Positions 33,861 through 45,401 are shown, counted from the stretch's first letter. The stretch: DNA of 64,000 nucleotides from Dipteronia dyeriana (GCA_032871835.1 CM065296.1:59166186-59230185), one strand, 5' to 3'. The notes: generated from the sequence alone by a model not told the origin. Program-made: numbers and translations.

Positions 33861-34439
33861 TTCATGCTTCTGTTACGCGATTTTCCCTACAATTGGTATC
33901 AGAGTCAGGTTGTACCCTTGATTAATTGATGTATATCTACGTGAATCTTTTTCTTTTTATTGTATATATGCATGTTTTAGAAAGAAATGACACTCTATGT
34001 ATTCGCATATATGTTTACATTGGAATGTATGGATATATATATATCGGTTTTATATGTGAATTGTTATTGCTCAATTTTGGTCCTAGAATTTCAAAATATT
34101 TTTGTTTTGGGATTGTAACAAGAAGGGTGGTCTATCATCGCCATAATTTCCTTCTTGGTAGTTGCTAAGTTTTTTTTTTTGTTGTAATAAAAAAAACTGC
34201 ACTATGTTGTAATAAAAAAAATACTACAATATTTTTTTATTTAAAATTCTTTTGTAATACATTAAAGTATCGAAGACTCGAAGGTTTGAAGAATTGGAAA
34301 CAAACAGAACAAGTTTGTGACCGAGCGAGCCATAGCAACAAACGTGCGTGCGAGGAGCACGCGACCACGATTGTTGTGGCATGGGCTGTGCACGGGAGCC
34401 CTATGGAAGCCATGGGATGTGCATGGCATCCCTTTATGG
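33861..34439 (+). other. LTR 3' end and leader start of Copia copy B
   Basis: TTCATGCTTCTGTTACGCGA up to CCCTACA (33891) matches the last 30 bases of copy A's LTR. Primer-binding site and leader follow, collinear with 27933-28468. The GC-rich patch is cut at 34439 by the nested Gypsy cluster and resumes at 38951. The bases TATGG (34435-34439) form the target duplication. Confidence 0.85.
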
Positions 34440-35215
34440 TGATGAGAATCAAGAAGCGTCACCAAAGGATCCATTGCAAATTCCAGTTGGGCCAATTACA
34501 TGAAAGCAATAGGATCAAAGAAGCATTTATTGATGGGCTGATTATGAGTTGTTAAAGTCCAAATTCGGCTCACTTGAAGACCAAGCCGTAATTAATGCCA
34601 TCAAGGCAATTGATTAGGCTTAATATGGAAGACTTGGGAGTGTGGCACAAGCTAGTAAAATAGTTAACTTTGGCTGATTTATTTCCTTTTAATTTCCAAA
34701 GAATAATAGTTGATTTGTTTCCCAAATTAAAGGGCTGATTTGTTTCCAAATTTAGTTTTCCAATTAGGAAGCAAGTCAATAGTTGCTAGTTTAGTATTTA
34801 TTTATTTCCTAAATTTGTTTGCATTTATTTTCATAATTGTAAGGCATTAATTGCCTAATATTTATTCCCTTTTAGGTCTTAGATATTTTTAGTATAAAAG
34901 GGACCAATTGATGTAATTTGAGAATAGATTTTGGAATTGAAATAAATTGGAGAGAATTTTCTCTTTGGTTCTTCATAGAACTATGAACTTATCAAGGTTC
35001 TACCTTGTGGCGTTCAAACCTTGACTTATCACTCACCTTCTTTCTTGTTCTTGAGTGTGGCGTCTACAATCTTCTTGATATCGTTGGTTCTTACCTCCTT
35101 ATAGGTAACGGGTCGCTGTCCGATTTTGTTCTTGTTTAAAAACTTGATTAGAAAACGATCCTTCGTTACCATATATTGGTTCCGGGTCTCACTGCTCTTG
35201 GTAAGGTTCATATCA
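34440..35215 (+). repeat. Gypsy-cluster LTR 1 (left)
   Basis: This is 776 bp, from TGATGAGAATCAAG to TTCATATCA. It contains a classic TATA box, TATAAAAGGGACC, at 34893-34905. The minus strand of its last ~180 bp is open for 60 codons and this is repeated in the other LTR copies. Confidence 0.92.
34893..34899 (+). promoter_or_regulatory. TATA box of Gypsy-cluster LTR
   Basis: TATAAAA followed by GGGACC. The same sequence recurs at 38628-38634 in the right LTR. It is the best core promoter match in the window and is placed as expected for an LTR. Confidence 0.7.
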
Positions 35216-35644
35216 ATTGGTATCAGAGCTTAGGCTTCTAAATCAGGTTTAATCTATCCTTGTTCTTCTTCGTTTATTTTTTTTTCTCTATTTGATCTAA
35301 AAAAAAAATTAGATCCGTTACAAAAAAAAAAGTTTTATCAGATCCGTTACAAAAAAAAAAGTTTTATCAGATTCGTTATAAAAAAAAAGAGGTCCAAAAA
35401 AAAAGATCCTGAAAAAAAATACATTTTTTTATGTTGTGTAGTTGAACTTATTTCAATTTTTTTTCTATTCCTTTTTTTGATTCCGTGTGCTGATATTAAA
35501 AAAAAAAGGCAAGAGAGTGTGAGCTCATCAAAGGGTAAAAGCCAAAAGAATTGAGTAAAACACGAGTGAGTGCCCACAATATTTGAGAGTAAACACGTGA
35601 GGGAGTGTTGTGAGGCTTACTATTTTTTTTTATAGGTTTCAAAT

Positions 35645-36076
35645 ATGTCACGTGATAAAAGTAGAGACTTATCTGATGATGCACCAGAAACGATAGATCT
35701 CAAGTTTTTGTATAAAGCCATACAAAAAAACATGGACCGAATGGAGATTAAGATTGGTGAGGTGCATGATAGGATAGATAAGGTGGAGTCTAATTCACAA
35801 AGGGTGCAACCAATTAGGGTTCCTAAGGTGGAACGAAGAGAAAGAAACCCACCTAGGAATGACTATGAAGATGATTATGGGATTGACCTAGAGGAGGATG
35901 ATCGCATTTCTAATGTGGGCGCAAACAGATTTCAACTTGGAATGGGAGGTACAGGAGTTAGGAATGGGAATAGAGGAGATAGGTATGGAGAGCTTTGGGT
36001 GGCAAGAAGGGCTCTTAGTGCTCAAGCCAAGGAAGAATATGAGGTACAATGTGACAATATTTTTCACACTCGCTGA
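35645..36076 (+). pseudogene. Gypsy-cluster gag, N-terminal part only
   Basis: The frame starts ATGTCACGTGATAAAAG and encodes an acidic/basic N-terminus (MSRDKSRDLSDDAPETIDLK, then MDRMEIKIGEVHDRIDKV, a short coiled coil). It ends in GELWVARRALSAQAKEEYEV followed by a protease-type lead-in (CDNIFHTRC) and a stop at 36076. The capsid core and the CCHC knuckle present in the related element at 13046-20191 are missing. Gag therefore seems to have been internally deleted and joined to the region before protease. Confidence 0.75.
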
Positions 36077-36475
36077 CATGTTAATGATAAGGAATGTAGC
36101 ATGATTATTGATGGAGGGAGTTTTACTAATGTGGCTAGCACTATTTTTGTGGAGCAACTGAATTTGGCCACTTTGAAGCACCCAAAACCTTATAAGCTAC
36201 AATATGATAGTGGGGAAATCAAGGTGACTAAACAGGTGTTGGTGTCGTTTTCAATTCGAAAATACAAAGATGAAGTCCTTTGTGATATGGTACCAATGAA
36301 TGCGAGTCATATCCTTTTAGGGAGACCATGGCAATTTGATAGGCATGTGACGTATGATGGGTATACCAATAGATACTCCTTTGTACTCAATAAAAAGTCA
36401 ATCACTCTTATACCTTTAACCCCAAAACAAGTGTATGAAGATCAAGTTTTAAGAAAAGAGAGAGATGCCAAAAAA

Positions 36476-36509
<34 letters not shown>

Positions 36510-36955
36510 ATAAAAAAGAAAGAGAGATAAAAGAAAAAGAGTCCGAAATAGTAAAAAAAGAAAAAAAAGATGAAAATGAAAATGAGGCTGATGAGAAAAA
36601 AAGAGAGAGAAAACCAGTGAGTTTTTATACAAGAGAGAGTGAGATTAAAAAGGCTTTGTTTTCAAATCAGCCAATGATTGCACTTTTGTACAAAGAGGCA
36701 TGTTGTAGTACTAATGGAATTAACCCTTCATTGCCTAGTGTTGTTGCTTCTAATTTGCAAGGCTTTGATGAAATGTCGCAGGCTATCAACAACATTATGG
36801 TGAAGATTCGAGGACGAATCCTTTTGAAGAGAGGGGGAATGATGAGAATCAAGAAGCATCACCAAAGGAACCATTGCATATTCCAATTGGGCCAATTAAA
36901 AGGAAGCAAGAGGATCAAAGAAGTATTAAATGATGGGCTGATTCCGAGTTGCTAA
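36077..36955 (+). pseudogene. Gypsy-cluster protease with charged linker
   Basis: The frame encodes a retroviral-type aspartic protease. The active-site region reads MIIDGGSFTNVAS, so the usual D-S/T-G is D-G-G; next come VLCDMVPMNASHILLGRPWQ (flap/C-terminal signature) and FDRHVTYDG. A very charged linker follows: a serine-glutamate dipeptide run, then a K/E-rich stretch at about 36470-36620. The start of the RT-proximal region (SNLQGFDE) follows, after which the frame enters the LTR at 36840 and ends there at 36955. The 3' end of pol has therefore been lost and this LTR joined directly. The Ser/Thr to Gly change would probably harm activity. Confidence 0.82.
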
Positions 36956-37443
36956 AGTAAAACTTTTGCCCACATGAAGACCAAATCCGGGCTGAACATC
37001 GTGGACCTCTATAGAGAGCATCTGAAGTCGGATCGTATATTATAAAATGTTTTCGGAAAGCCCAAGACAAGATCTACATATGATATGAAGACCCTGTCCT
37101 CCAAAACAGATCACAAAAAGTCTAAATTTGGCCATCTATCTTATTGCGCGAAGACTTGAACTGAATAAATAAATTTGAGAGAATTTTCTCTTTGGTTCTT
37201 CATAGAACTTGTGAACTTATCAAGGTTCTACCTTGTGGCATTCAAACCTTGACTTATCACTCACCTTCTTTCCTATTCTTGAGTCTGGCGTCTATAATTT
37301 TCTTGATACCGTTGGTTCTTACCTCCTTATAGGTAACGGGTCGCGGTCCGATAACATTTTTGTTTGTAAACTTGGTTAGAAAACGATCCTTCGTTACCAT
37401 ATATTGGTTCCGGGTCTCACTGCTCTTGGTGAGGTTCATATCA
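36840..37443 (+). repeat. Gypsy-cluster LTR 2 (internal)
   Basis: It starts TGATGAGAATC directly after AAGAGAGGGGGAA and ends TTCATATCA before a primer-binding-like TTGGTATCAGAGC. At 604 bp it is shorter than the outer LTRs; its middle (about 36985-37160) is unrelated sequence and lacks the TATA box. Confidence 0.85.
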
Positions 37444-37804
37444 GTTGGTATCAGAGCTTAGGCTTCTAAATCAGGTTTAATCTATCATTGTTCTTCTTCT
37501 TCTATTTTTCTATTTGATAAAAAAAATCAGATTTTTTACAACAAAAAAAGTTTGATCAGTTTCGTTATAAAAAAAAAAGATCCAACAAAAAATAGTACAT
37601 TTTTTTAGGTTGTGTAGTTGAACTTATATCAACTATTTGTTTTTCTTTTCTTGATTCCGAGCATTGATATAACAAAAAATAATATGTCTTTCAAAAGTGA
37701 TTCATCAAACAAAGATAAAAGAGGGAAACCATATTGCATGGTTCAGACTATCAACAACATTATGGTGAAGATTCGAGGACGAATCCTTTTGAAGAGAGGG
37801 GGAA
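37444..37804 (+). other. Second, shortened internal region of the Gypsy cluster
   Basis: It has a primer-binding site, a leader homologous to 35216-35640, a short frame starting ATGTCTTTCAAAAGTG, and then a jump to the pol end (TINNIMVKIRGRILLKRGG) and purine tract. Nearly all gag and pol is deleted. Confidence 0.75.
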
Positions 37805-38174
37805 TGATAAGAATCAAGAAGCATCACCAAAGGATCCATTGCAAATTCCAGTTGGGTCAATTACATGAAAGCAATAGGATCAAAGAAGCATTTATTGATG
37901 GGCTGATTCTAAGTTGTTAAAGTCCAAATTCGGCTCACATGAAGACCAAGCCGTAATTAATGTCATCAAGGCAATTGATTAAACAAGAACAAAATCGGAC
38001 CGCGACCCGTTACCTATAAGGAGGTAAGAACCAACGGTATCAAGAAGATTGTAGACGCCACACTCAAGAACAAGAAAGAAAGTGAGTGATAAGTCAAGGT
38101 TTGAACGCCACAAGGTAGAACCTTGATAAGTTCATAGTTCTATGAAGAACCAAAGAGAAAATTCTCTCCAATTT
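37805..38174. repeat. Gypsy-cluster LTR 3 fragment plus inverted LTR fragment
   Basis: 37805-37980 matches the first ~175 bp of the LTR in plus orientation. 37981-38174 is the reverse complement of the LTR segment near 35125-34930 (it reads GAAGAACCAAAGAGAAAATT near 38141). The two join at AATTGATTA/AACAAGAAC. LTR 4 starts at 38175, with TA instead of TG. Confidence 0.85.
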
Positions 38175-38950
38175 ATATGAGAATCAAGAAGCGTCACCAA
38201 AGGATCCATTGCAAATTCCAGTTGGGCCAATTACATGAAAGCAATAGGATCAAAGAAGCATTTATTGATGGGTTGATTCTGAGTTGTTAAAGTCCAAATT
38301 CGTCTCACATGAAGACCAAGCCGTAATTAATGTCATCAAAGCAATTGATTAGGCTGAATATGGAAGACTTGGGAGTGTGGCACAAGCTAGTAAAATAGTT
38401 AACTTGGGCTGATTTATTTCCTTTTAATTTCCAAAGAATAATAGCTGATTTGTTTCCCAAATTAAGGGGCTGATTTGTTTCCAAATTTAGCTTTCCAATT
38501 AGGAAGCAAGTCATTAGTTGCTAGTTTAGTATTTATTTATTTCCTAAATTTGTTTGCATTTATTTTCATAATTGTAAGGCATTAATTGCCTAATATTTAT
38601 TCCCTTTTAGGTCTTAGATATTTTTAGTATAAAAGGGACCAATTGATGTAATTTGAGAATAGATTTTGGAATTGAAATAAATTGGACAGAATTTTCTCTT
38701 TGGTTCTTCATAGAACTATGAACTTATCAAGGTTCTACCTTGTGGCGTTCAAACCTTGACTTATCACTCACCTTCTTTCTTGTTCTTAAGTGTGGCGTCT
38801 ACAATCTTCTTGATACCGTTGGTTCTTACCTCCTTATAGGTAACGGGTCGCGGTCCGATTTTGTTCTTGTTTAAAAACTTGATTAGAAAACGATCCTTCG
38901 TTACCATATATTGGTTCCGGGTCTCACTGCTCTTGGTGAGGTTCATATCA
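38175..38950 (+). repeat. Gypsy-cluster LTR 4 (right)
   Basis: This is 776 bp, very similar to LTR 1 by eye (single differences every few dozen bases), and ends TTCATATCA before the TATGG duplication. The TATA box is at 38628-38634. Confidence 0.92.
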
Positions 38951-39800
38951 TATGGGGTTGTGGCATGCCTACACCCATGGGAAGGGGCTAGGGGTGCACA
39001 CGCCCATGGGAGGCAGCCGAGGGAGTCCTAACGACGAAGGTCGTGTGAAGACTTGTTCACCAAGAAAGGAGTTGTTTTTATTCCAAGACATGTAATTTAC
39101 TTACTTTTCTAGGATGGACCAAAATTGTAGCTATTTATATTTTTGTAAATATTGCAATGTTTGTCATAGGTTTGATAACATGTCATATAGAATAAGAGTG
39201 TCACTCATATATCTCTTTTTGTATGAAAATGCATTGAATGATTTAGGTATCTAATTGGCATCTAGATAACTTGGTAAATAATTCTATTGAATTCGATCAC
39301 ACGCCTTAAACAATTGAGTGGGAGAAGGTGTTTTGGAACACCTACGACCTCCAAGTTCAGTTGAGCTTTATGTTTCATGTAATAACCTCCCAAGAGGTAT
39401 TCATGAATGGAATTTAACAAGATACTTCCTTACTAGGATAGACTAGACAATTATCCCAAACGGTATCTACTCCTTCAGGAGGGATATTCGTGAGGGATTT
39501 TATTGAATGTCGATAAGTTGGTAACACACTCAATGTAATTTTATTAATATCCTCCCAAGAGTTCTAGTTAATAAAATTGCAAGACCAAATTTGAAAACGT
39601 TGGTTGTTAAGTTGACAATTAGGTAGGACCTAGTCCAACTAATAAATGGTCCGAAATCCTGAAGGAGGCGTGACATTTATGGGTGTTGGATCACCTTTGA
39701 ATTTTACGATTGAATTATTTTATTTATAATTCGAGATAAATATTCGAAAGTGCTTTATCATGATTATTTACTTATATATGTTTTGTTATTAAAATTAAAT
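38951..39800 (+). other. Leader of Copia copy B, continued
   Basis: Collinear with 28470-29330 of copy A, from GGGGTTGTGGCATGCC to the gag start. Non-coding. Confidence 0.8.
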
Positions 39801-40500
39801 CATGACCCCATCCCTAATCAACATCCTAAAAGATAATACTTTAATTGATGATAATTATGTCATATGGAAAAGGAAAATTGTGTTGTTACTGCAAGCTTAA
39901 AATCATAAATTCATTATATCTATTCCTTAACCACCAAACTAATGAATCTACTTAGGAGCAAAGAGATGTGTATCTTAAGTGGAAGTTTTCATATGACATG
40001 GCTAAATGTACGTTACATTATGGCCATTATCTCTGACGTGTTGCAACAACATCGTGAAGGAATGGAGACTGCAGCCGATATAATGATGTCTCTATAGGAG
40101 ATGTTAGCTATGAGGTCTAGAACGACTAAGAGAAAGGCAGTGACTTCTTTCATGAATCTTAGGATGAAACTTGGACAGGCTGTGAAAGATCACATGATGA
40201 AAGTCATAGCACATCTCAACATTGCTGAACTGAATGGTGATAGATGATGAGACAAAAATTGACATGATTGTCAACTCATTGTCAGATTCCTTTGATTAGT
40301 TTAAGTTGGACTACACATTGAACAATAAGGAATATGCAAGGCCTGATGCAATATGTTCAAAGAACCAAGATAATCCTTGTGAAAGACAAGGGTCAAGAGA
40401 TTCATATGCTTGGTAAGTTGCTACTATTAAAGACTCGTAAGAAGGTCAAGAGACAACAGAAGAAAAAGCAACTTGAGCCTTCTTAGAAGAAGACCAAGAA
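39801..40500 (+). pseudogene. Copia copy B gag
   Basis: It starts ATGACCCCATCC, homologous to copy A's gag, but is heavily broken: stops at about 39898, 39952 and 40097, and several indels. Recognisable pieces include the VKDHMMKVIAHLNIAELNG region (around 40180-40240). Confidence 0.8.
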
Positions 40501-40510
40501 AGTAACCAAG

Positions 40511-43098
40511 ATGAAAGGGAAGTGTTTCCTTTGTAGTGAAAAGGGTCAATGGAATAGACTGAATAAGAATGAATTCAACTTGCGTTTAGGCAATGGAGCG
40601 TTGGTGTCTGCTAGTTCAGTGGGAGATATTAGAATTAGTTTAAATTCGTATAGGCGTTTAGATTTAATAGACGTTTATTATGTACCTCAATTCAAGAGGA
40701 ATTTAATTTTAGTTTCTTGTTTAAATAAATTTGGTTATTCGGTTACTTTTAATAAAGCTTTTATTATTAGTAAGAATGACAAAATTATTTGTAAAGATAC
40801 ATCGAAAAAAGGTTTATTCTATTTGCATAGAAATATCTTTCACTTGTTAGGCACGGAATCAACGGAACCTAATCGTAAAAGAGTAAAATTATCCAAAAGA
40901 TGAAACCTACCTATGACATTTGTGTCTAGGTCATATTAACCTTAATAGGATTAAAAGATTGGTTAGTGGCGGACCTCTAAGTGACTTAAAGGTTGATGAT
41001 CTACCAACTTGTGAATCTTGTTTGGAAGGTAAAATGACCAAAAAGTCGTTTATGACCAAAGGCACAAGAGCCATCGAATGTTTAAAATTGATACACACTG
41101 ATGTGTGTTGACCTATGAGCATTTAAGCTAGAGGTGGATATGAGTACTTCATCACTTTCACGGATGATCACTCAAGATTTGGCTATGTGTATCTCATGAG
41201 ACATAAGTCGGATGCTTTTGACATGTTCAAAGCATTTAAAGCTGAAGTAGAAAATCAGCTTGAGAAACGCATAAAAATCTTGAGGTCTAATCGTGGTGGA
41301 GAATATCTATTTGGTGAGATTCAGCAATATTTTATTGATAATGGGATAATTTCTCAGTTTTTTGACCCAGGTACACCTCAACAAAATGGGGTGGCAAAAA
41401 GGAGAAAAAGAACTCTTTTGGACATGGTTAGGTCTATGTTGAGTTATTCAATGCTTCCTAATTCTTTTCAGGAATATGCTTTACAAACTGCTATATACAT
41501 TCTAAACGATGTACCTTATAAGTTGGTTCCTAAAACACTACATGAGTTACGAACCGGGCGAAAGCCTAGTTTACAACACTTAAAGATATTTGGATGTCCT
41601 ACGCATGTGTTAAAAGGAAAGACAGAAAAGATGGAGTCGCGTTTAGAAACATGGATATTTGTAGGGTATCCAAAAGGAAGAAAAGGATATTATTTCTATA
41701 GTCCTTCAAATCTTAAAGTATATGTTTTGACAAATGTAAATTTTTGGAAGAGGACTATAAGAATAATTTTGTTCCTAAAAGAAGAATTGTCCTGAATGAG
41801 CTTTTAGGAGGCACAATTCCACAAGAGGTTTCACACCAAGCCCAATGGTAAGTTCCGTACCAACACAAGATCAACAATTTACCATACCTCATCATAGTGG
41901 GAGGGTTAGTAGACAACCCGAGAGATACATAAGTCTAAGAGAATCTGTAGAGAATCTTTCAGACGATGATGATCCCTATACGTACAAGGAAGCAATAGAA
42001 GATGTTGATTGTCGCCATTGGCAAAAGGCAATGCAATCCGAAATTGAATCTATGTTCAAAAACAAAGTCTTTTGTAGACTTGCCTAAAGGGATGAAGCAC
42101 ATTGGGTGCAAGTGGGTATACAAGAGGAAAAGAGGAATGGATGGAAATGTGGAAACCTTTAAAGCTAGATTGGTATCTAAAGGTTATACACAAAAGGAAG
42201 GTATCGATTATGGAGAAACCTTCTCTCTTGTGGCCATGCTTAAATCCATTAGGATACTCTTATCCATTGCGGCATATCTAGACCTAGAGATTTGGCAAAT
42301 GGACATCAAGACAACTTACAACTTTCCTTAATGGAAGTTTTCTTAACGAAAGCATCTATATGATGCAACCAGAAAGATTCATTGAAAAAGGCCAAGAGGA
42401 AAAGGTATGCAAGTTGCAAAGATCCATATATGGATTGAAGCAAGCATCCAGATCCTGGAACATAAGGTTCGATCAAGCTGTGAAAAGTTTTGAATTTATT
42501 CAAAACCTTAACGAACCTTGTGTATACAAAAGGATTAAAGGCGACAAGTTGGTTTTTCTAGTTTTTTACGTTGATGATATACTACTCATCAGAAATGTCG
42601 TAGGTATATTGACATCAATAAAAGAATGGTTAGCAAAATAATTTGATATGAAGGACTTAGGAGAACCAAGTTATATTCTTGGTATCCAAGTCATAAGGGA
42701 TAGAAAGAATAGAATTATTGCATTATCCCAAGCTTCATACATAGATAAAATCTTATCTATGTTTTCCATGCAAGATTCCAAGAAAGGTATGTTACCTTTC
42801 AGATATGGAATCAATCTTTCTAAGGAACAAGTTCCTAAGAATGAGCATGGAGAGTAATTCATGAGTAGGGTTCCATATGCATCTACAATTGGAAGTCTCA
42901 TGTATGCAATCCTCTGTACTATAAAAGATATTAATTTTGTTGTGGGCATAGTTAACAGGTTTCAATCGAAGCTTAGTCCTGATCACTGGACGACAGTCAA
43001 GCATATTTTCAAGTATCTCAGGAGAACGAGAGATTATATGCTTATATACTCTAAAGAGGATTTAATTGGCGTTGGGTATACAGATTCTGATTTTTAGT
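40511..43098 (+). pseudogene. Copia copy B pol: integrase and RT, no protease
   Basis: The frame 40511-40903 has half a zinc knuckle (GKCFLCSEKGQWNR), then jumps directly to the post-protease linker (FNLRLGNGALVSASSVGD), so the protease active site is absent. Integrase follows: zinc region (INLNRIKRL, ESCLEGKMTKKSF); core with LIHTDVC, ILRSNRGGEYLFGEI (the second Asp is changed to Asn) and the position of the third acidic residue changed to Lys (NGVAKRRKRTLLD). RT covers 42002-43098: WVYKRKRGMDGNVETFKARL, then catalytic YVDDILLI near 42570, then LGEPSYILGIQVIRDRKNR. It ends in early RNase H (GVGYTDSDF). There are several stops and frameshifts. Confidence 0.88.
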
Positions 43099-44424
43099 CA
43101 GATTCTGACTCCATCAAAACTCTTTTGTGGAAGAGCCTTTGTAAAGGGATCTGCTAGATTATCTGCAAACGCGATCTTGGTAATCGTCACGTCACCCCTA
43201 TGCATAATATGGGCCGTATATTATTTTTCTTATTTTACTAAATCCATTGGACCTTAATAAAAGTCCACACGTGAACTAGACCTATTCTTACAAAAAGAAA
43301 CGGGTTCACAAGCCTTAATACAATTCTAAATGGACCCCTAAATAGGTCCGGTAGAATATATCAAGTGATCCATGCAAGTTCGTGTGGATTGGGGATCTTG
43401 GCGGGCTATCTAAATTTAAGCTTCAATAGACACAACCTAATCACAATCAACAAATGATTCACTTAGGTCCGATCTATTTAATATTTGCTCATTCCACTAA
43501 AGAACTAAAATTGAACTCTTAAATAAAGATAGAATAAATTGATGTTACTCATTCATATCCTAGACAACCTTATTGGAGAAAGTGTATCCTCGTGAAGAAT
43601 ATCAGTAATCGCCAAAAGCTCATAGACCGCCTATAGCTCTCCAAGTCACCATATTTACTCATATGACCACATTTTGAACTTGGATATTTTGACTTGTCCA
43701 GAAGCCATGTTTCAATAGACACTATTGAAAACTTAACGTTAAGATTTAATATCCAATACCTCAAAATATCCATATGATGATATTCTACTCTCATTTAATA
43801 AATTGAGCCACGATGTCCATATCTATAAATGAAGTCCTCTATCGATTAACAAATGAATATCACCAAACTATCGAGGATAGACTATGCTATATAATCGTAC
43901 TCATTGATAACTCAAATGATAACACTTGCAACCATAAGTCCATCATTTATCTCAGGATTGAGATAGACTCTCCGATTGTCTTCAAATGAAAACTTTTATC
44001 CATTGACGGTTCTAGATAAAATATTTCATTGAGATCCAATTCAATGCACGTAGTGCACTAGATTCTTTTGCCCAATGACACCACACTTTGATGATTTTAG
44101 ACTCATCATAACACATTTGATCCCACTCAAATGCTAGCAAAAGAATCTACAACTTTAACAAGATAAAGGTGCCCAACCTTTTATCTTAAGTTGTGAATAT
44201 TATTCAAGACTAACTACAGAATTGTGTCTACCTCATGCATATCTAGATGCATGAACAATTCTTCTTTTATCATAGTCTTTTGGCCTTATGATTATTTACT
44301 TTTGACAATTATAATAATTAAACTATAAATGCTATAATATTTGTTAAACTAGAAATCACTTTATTAATATAAAAAGATTTTCAAATACATTATTATACTC
44401 TTGCTATTGAGCATAATCCTAACA
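43099..44424 (-). repeat. Inverted RNase H tail plus LTR fragment of the Copia family
   Basis: Read on the minus strand from 44424, it starts TGTTAGGATTATGCTCAATA and follows the Copia LTR for about 1.2 kb (to around 43205). It then passes into the 3' end of RNase H (GDVTITKIAFADNLADPFTK, 43190-43110), before meeting the plus-strand RNase H start at 43098. Both pieces are in minus orientation, but their order (LTR then pol end) is reversed from the normal element. It contains no complete gene. Confidence 0.82.
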
Positions 44425-45250
44425 CACCCGCCGTTGCCAGTCCCGGGATATAGCGAAGAACATCAAATGGTTCAGACAAGGAGCATTGCAAGAAGTGAAG
44501 GAGCCTCTAAACTTTGGAAAGGTTATAAAATCTTCTTCTGATTATATTGATTTCAATTTCCTATGTTTACATATATATTTATGATTGTAATAATTTTATG
44601 AGTATAAGTTCTGAAAAATTACGATCCTAAGTTCACTGGTTCCAGATCATTTACGATCTATATAAAAAAAATTAAAATATATTTCCGCTGCATTACCATT
44701 AAACGGGGTTCCAACATGAATTGCATTGACTCCCATACTTCTTGTCATATCTTATCATCTCATATTCTTAATATCGTAGTTTAGTTTAACTTAACTAAAT
44801 TGTAGTTGCAATTTAGTGTTACCTTTTGTTACCAAACAATCATTGAATCCTTTACTTTTTATTGCATTTTTAGTTCTGAAAGTGTAGTTTGATCATTGCT
44901 AGCCATTGATCCCGGTGGACGATACCAGGCCTACTACTTACTTGCTTTTACACATTTTGAGGCTTATTTGAGGTTTTATAAATTTTGTTTTGGACAACCA
45001 TTTTCAATACCAAACAACATTTGTCAACCCTCATTCTCTTTGGTCTGTTGTCCTATTCAGATAGATTATTCACAGATGAAAATCCTCTCCTTACTACACC
45101 TAACCTAATCTTAAGCTTTCAAGGATCTTTGTTTTATTTTCACTAAAACTAACCTAAAACATCAACGTTTTAGCCACATTGTTCCCCTTTTCTTCAATTT
45201 CGGTATCCAAAAGCTGATTTTAATTTCAAATCTCTAATCATCCAAAAACT
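44425..45250. other. Unassigned sequence, possible old retroelement remnants
   Basis: GCTGCATTACCATTAAACGG and GTTCCAACATG near 44690-44720 resemble the end of an LTR. The words GCCATTGATCCCGGTGGACG (44902-44921) also look like retroelement leader. No coding region is supported. AAACT (45246-45250) is the left target duplication of the next element. Confidence 0.4.
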
Positions 45251-45364
45251 TGTAGGGAAAATACGCGCAGCGGAAGCGTGAAAAATAAAAATTAAGGTTT
45301 CGGTATAAATAAAAATTTTCCCTTTTAATAACAAGAACCAAAATTGAGCAATAACAAACCATAC

Positions 45365-45368
<4 letters not shown>

Positions 45369-45401
<33 letters not shown>
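45369..45401. repeat. (TA)n microsatellite in Copia leader
   Basis: About 33 bp of AT dinucleotides. The same place in the other copies has only GGATATATAT, so it expanded here. Confidence 0.9.

Larger units (their letters stand above)
34440..38950 (+). mobile_element. Non-autonomous Gypsy (gag-protease) cluster with multiple LTRs
   Basis: Outer LTRs at 34440-35215 and 38175-38950 are flanked by TATGG (34435-34439 and 38951-38955). Between them lie another LTR (36840-37443), the first part of a fourth (37805-37980) and an inverted LTR fragment (37981-38174). The internal region has a primer-binding site (TGGTATCAGAGCTTAGG, 35218), a gag N-terminus and a protease, but no reverse transcriptase, RNase H or integrase. 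A purine tract AAGAGAGGGGGAA precedes the LTR starts at 36840 and 37805. It would have depended on enzymes of a full Gypsy relative. Confidence 0.88.
25738..44424 (+). mobile_element. Tandem/rearranged Ty1/Copia complex (copies A and B)
   Basis: The order is LTR (25738-27932), leader-gag-pol copy A (to 31742), a second LTR (31743-33891, interrupted), leader-gag-pol copy B (33892-43098, with a nested Gypsy cluster), then an inverted RNase H tail plus LTR (43099-44424). Integrase precedes reverse transcriptase, the Copia order. Both copies have primer-binding site TGGTATCAGAG after an LTR ending CCTACA or CCCTACA. Copy A has lost the reverse transcriptase palm onward. Copy B keeps most of it, with frameshifts. 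Neither copy has a protease active site. No matching target duplication is seen at 25733-25737 (ATTAT) and after 44424 (CACCC), so the right end is not an original terminus. Confidence 0.88.

Noticed and set aside
25738..44424. Single very large intact Copia element
   Set aside because: There are two leader-gag-pol copies separated by an LTR, no matching terminal duplication, and an inverted right end.
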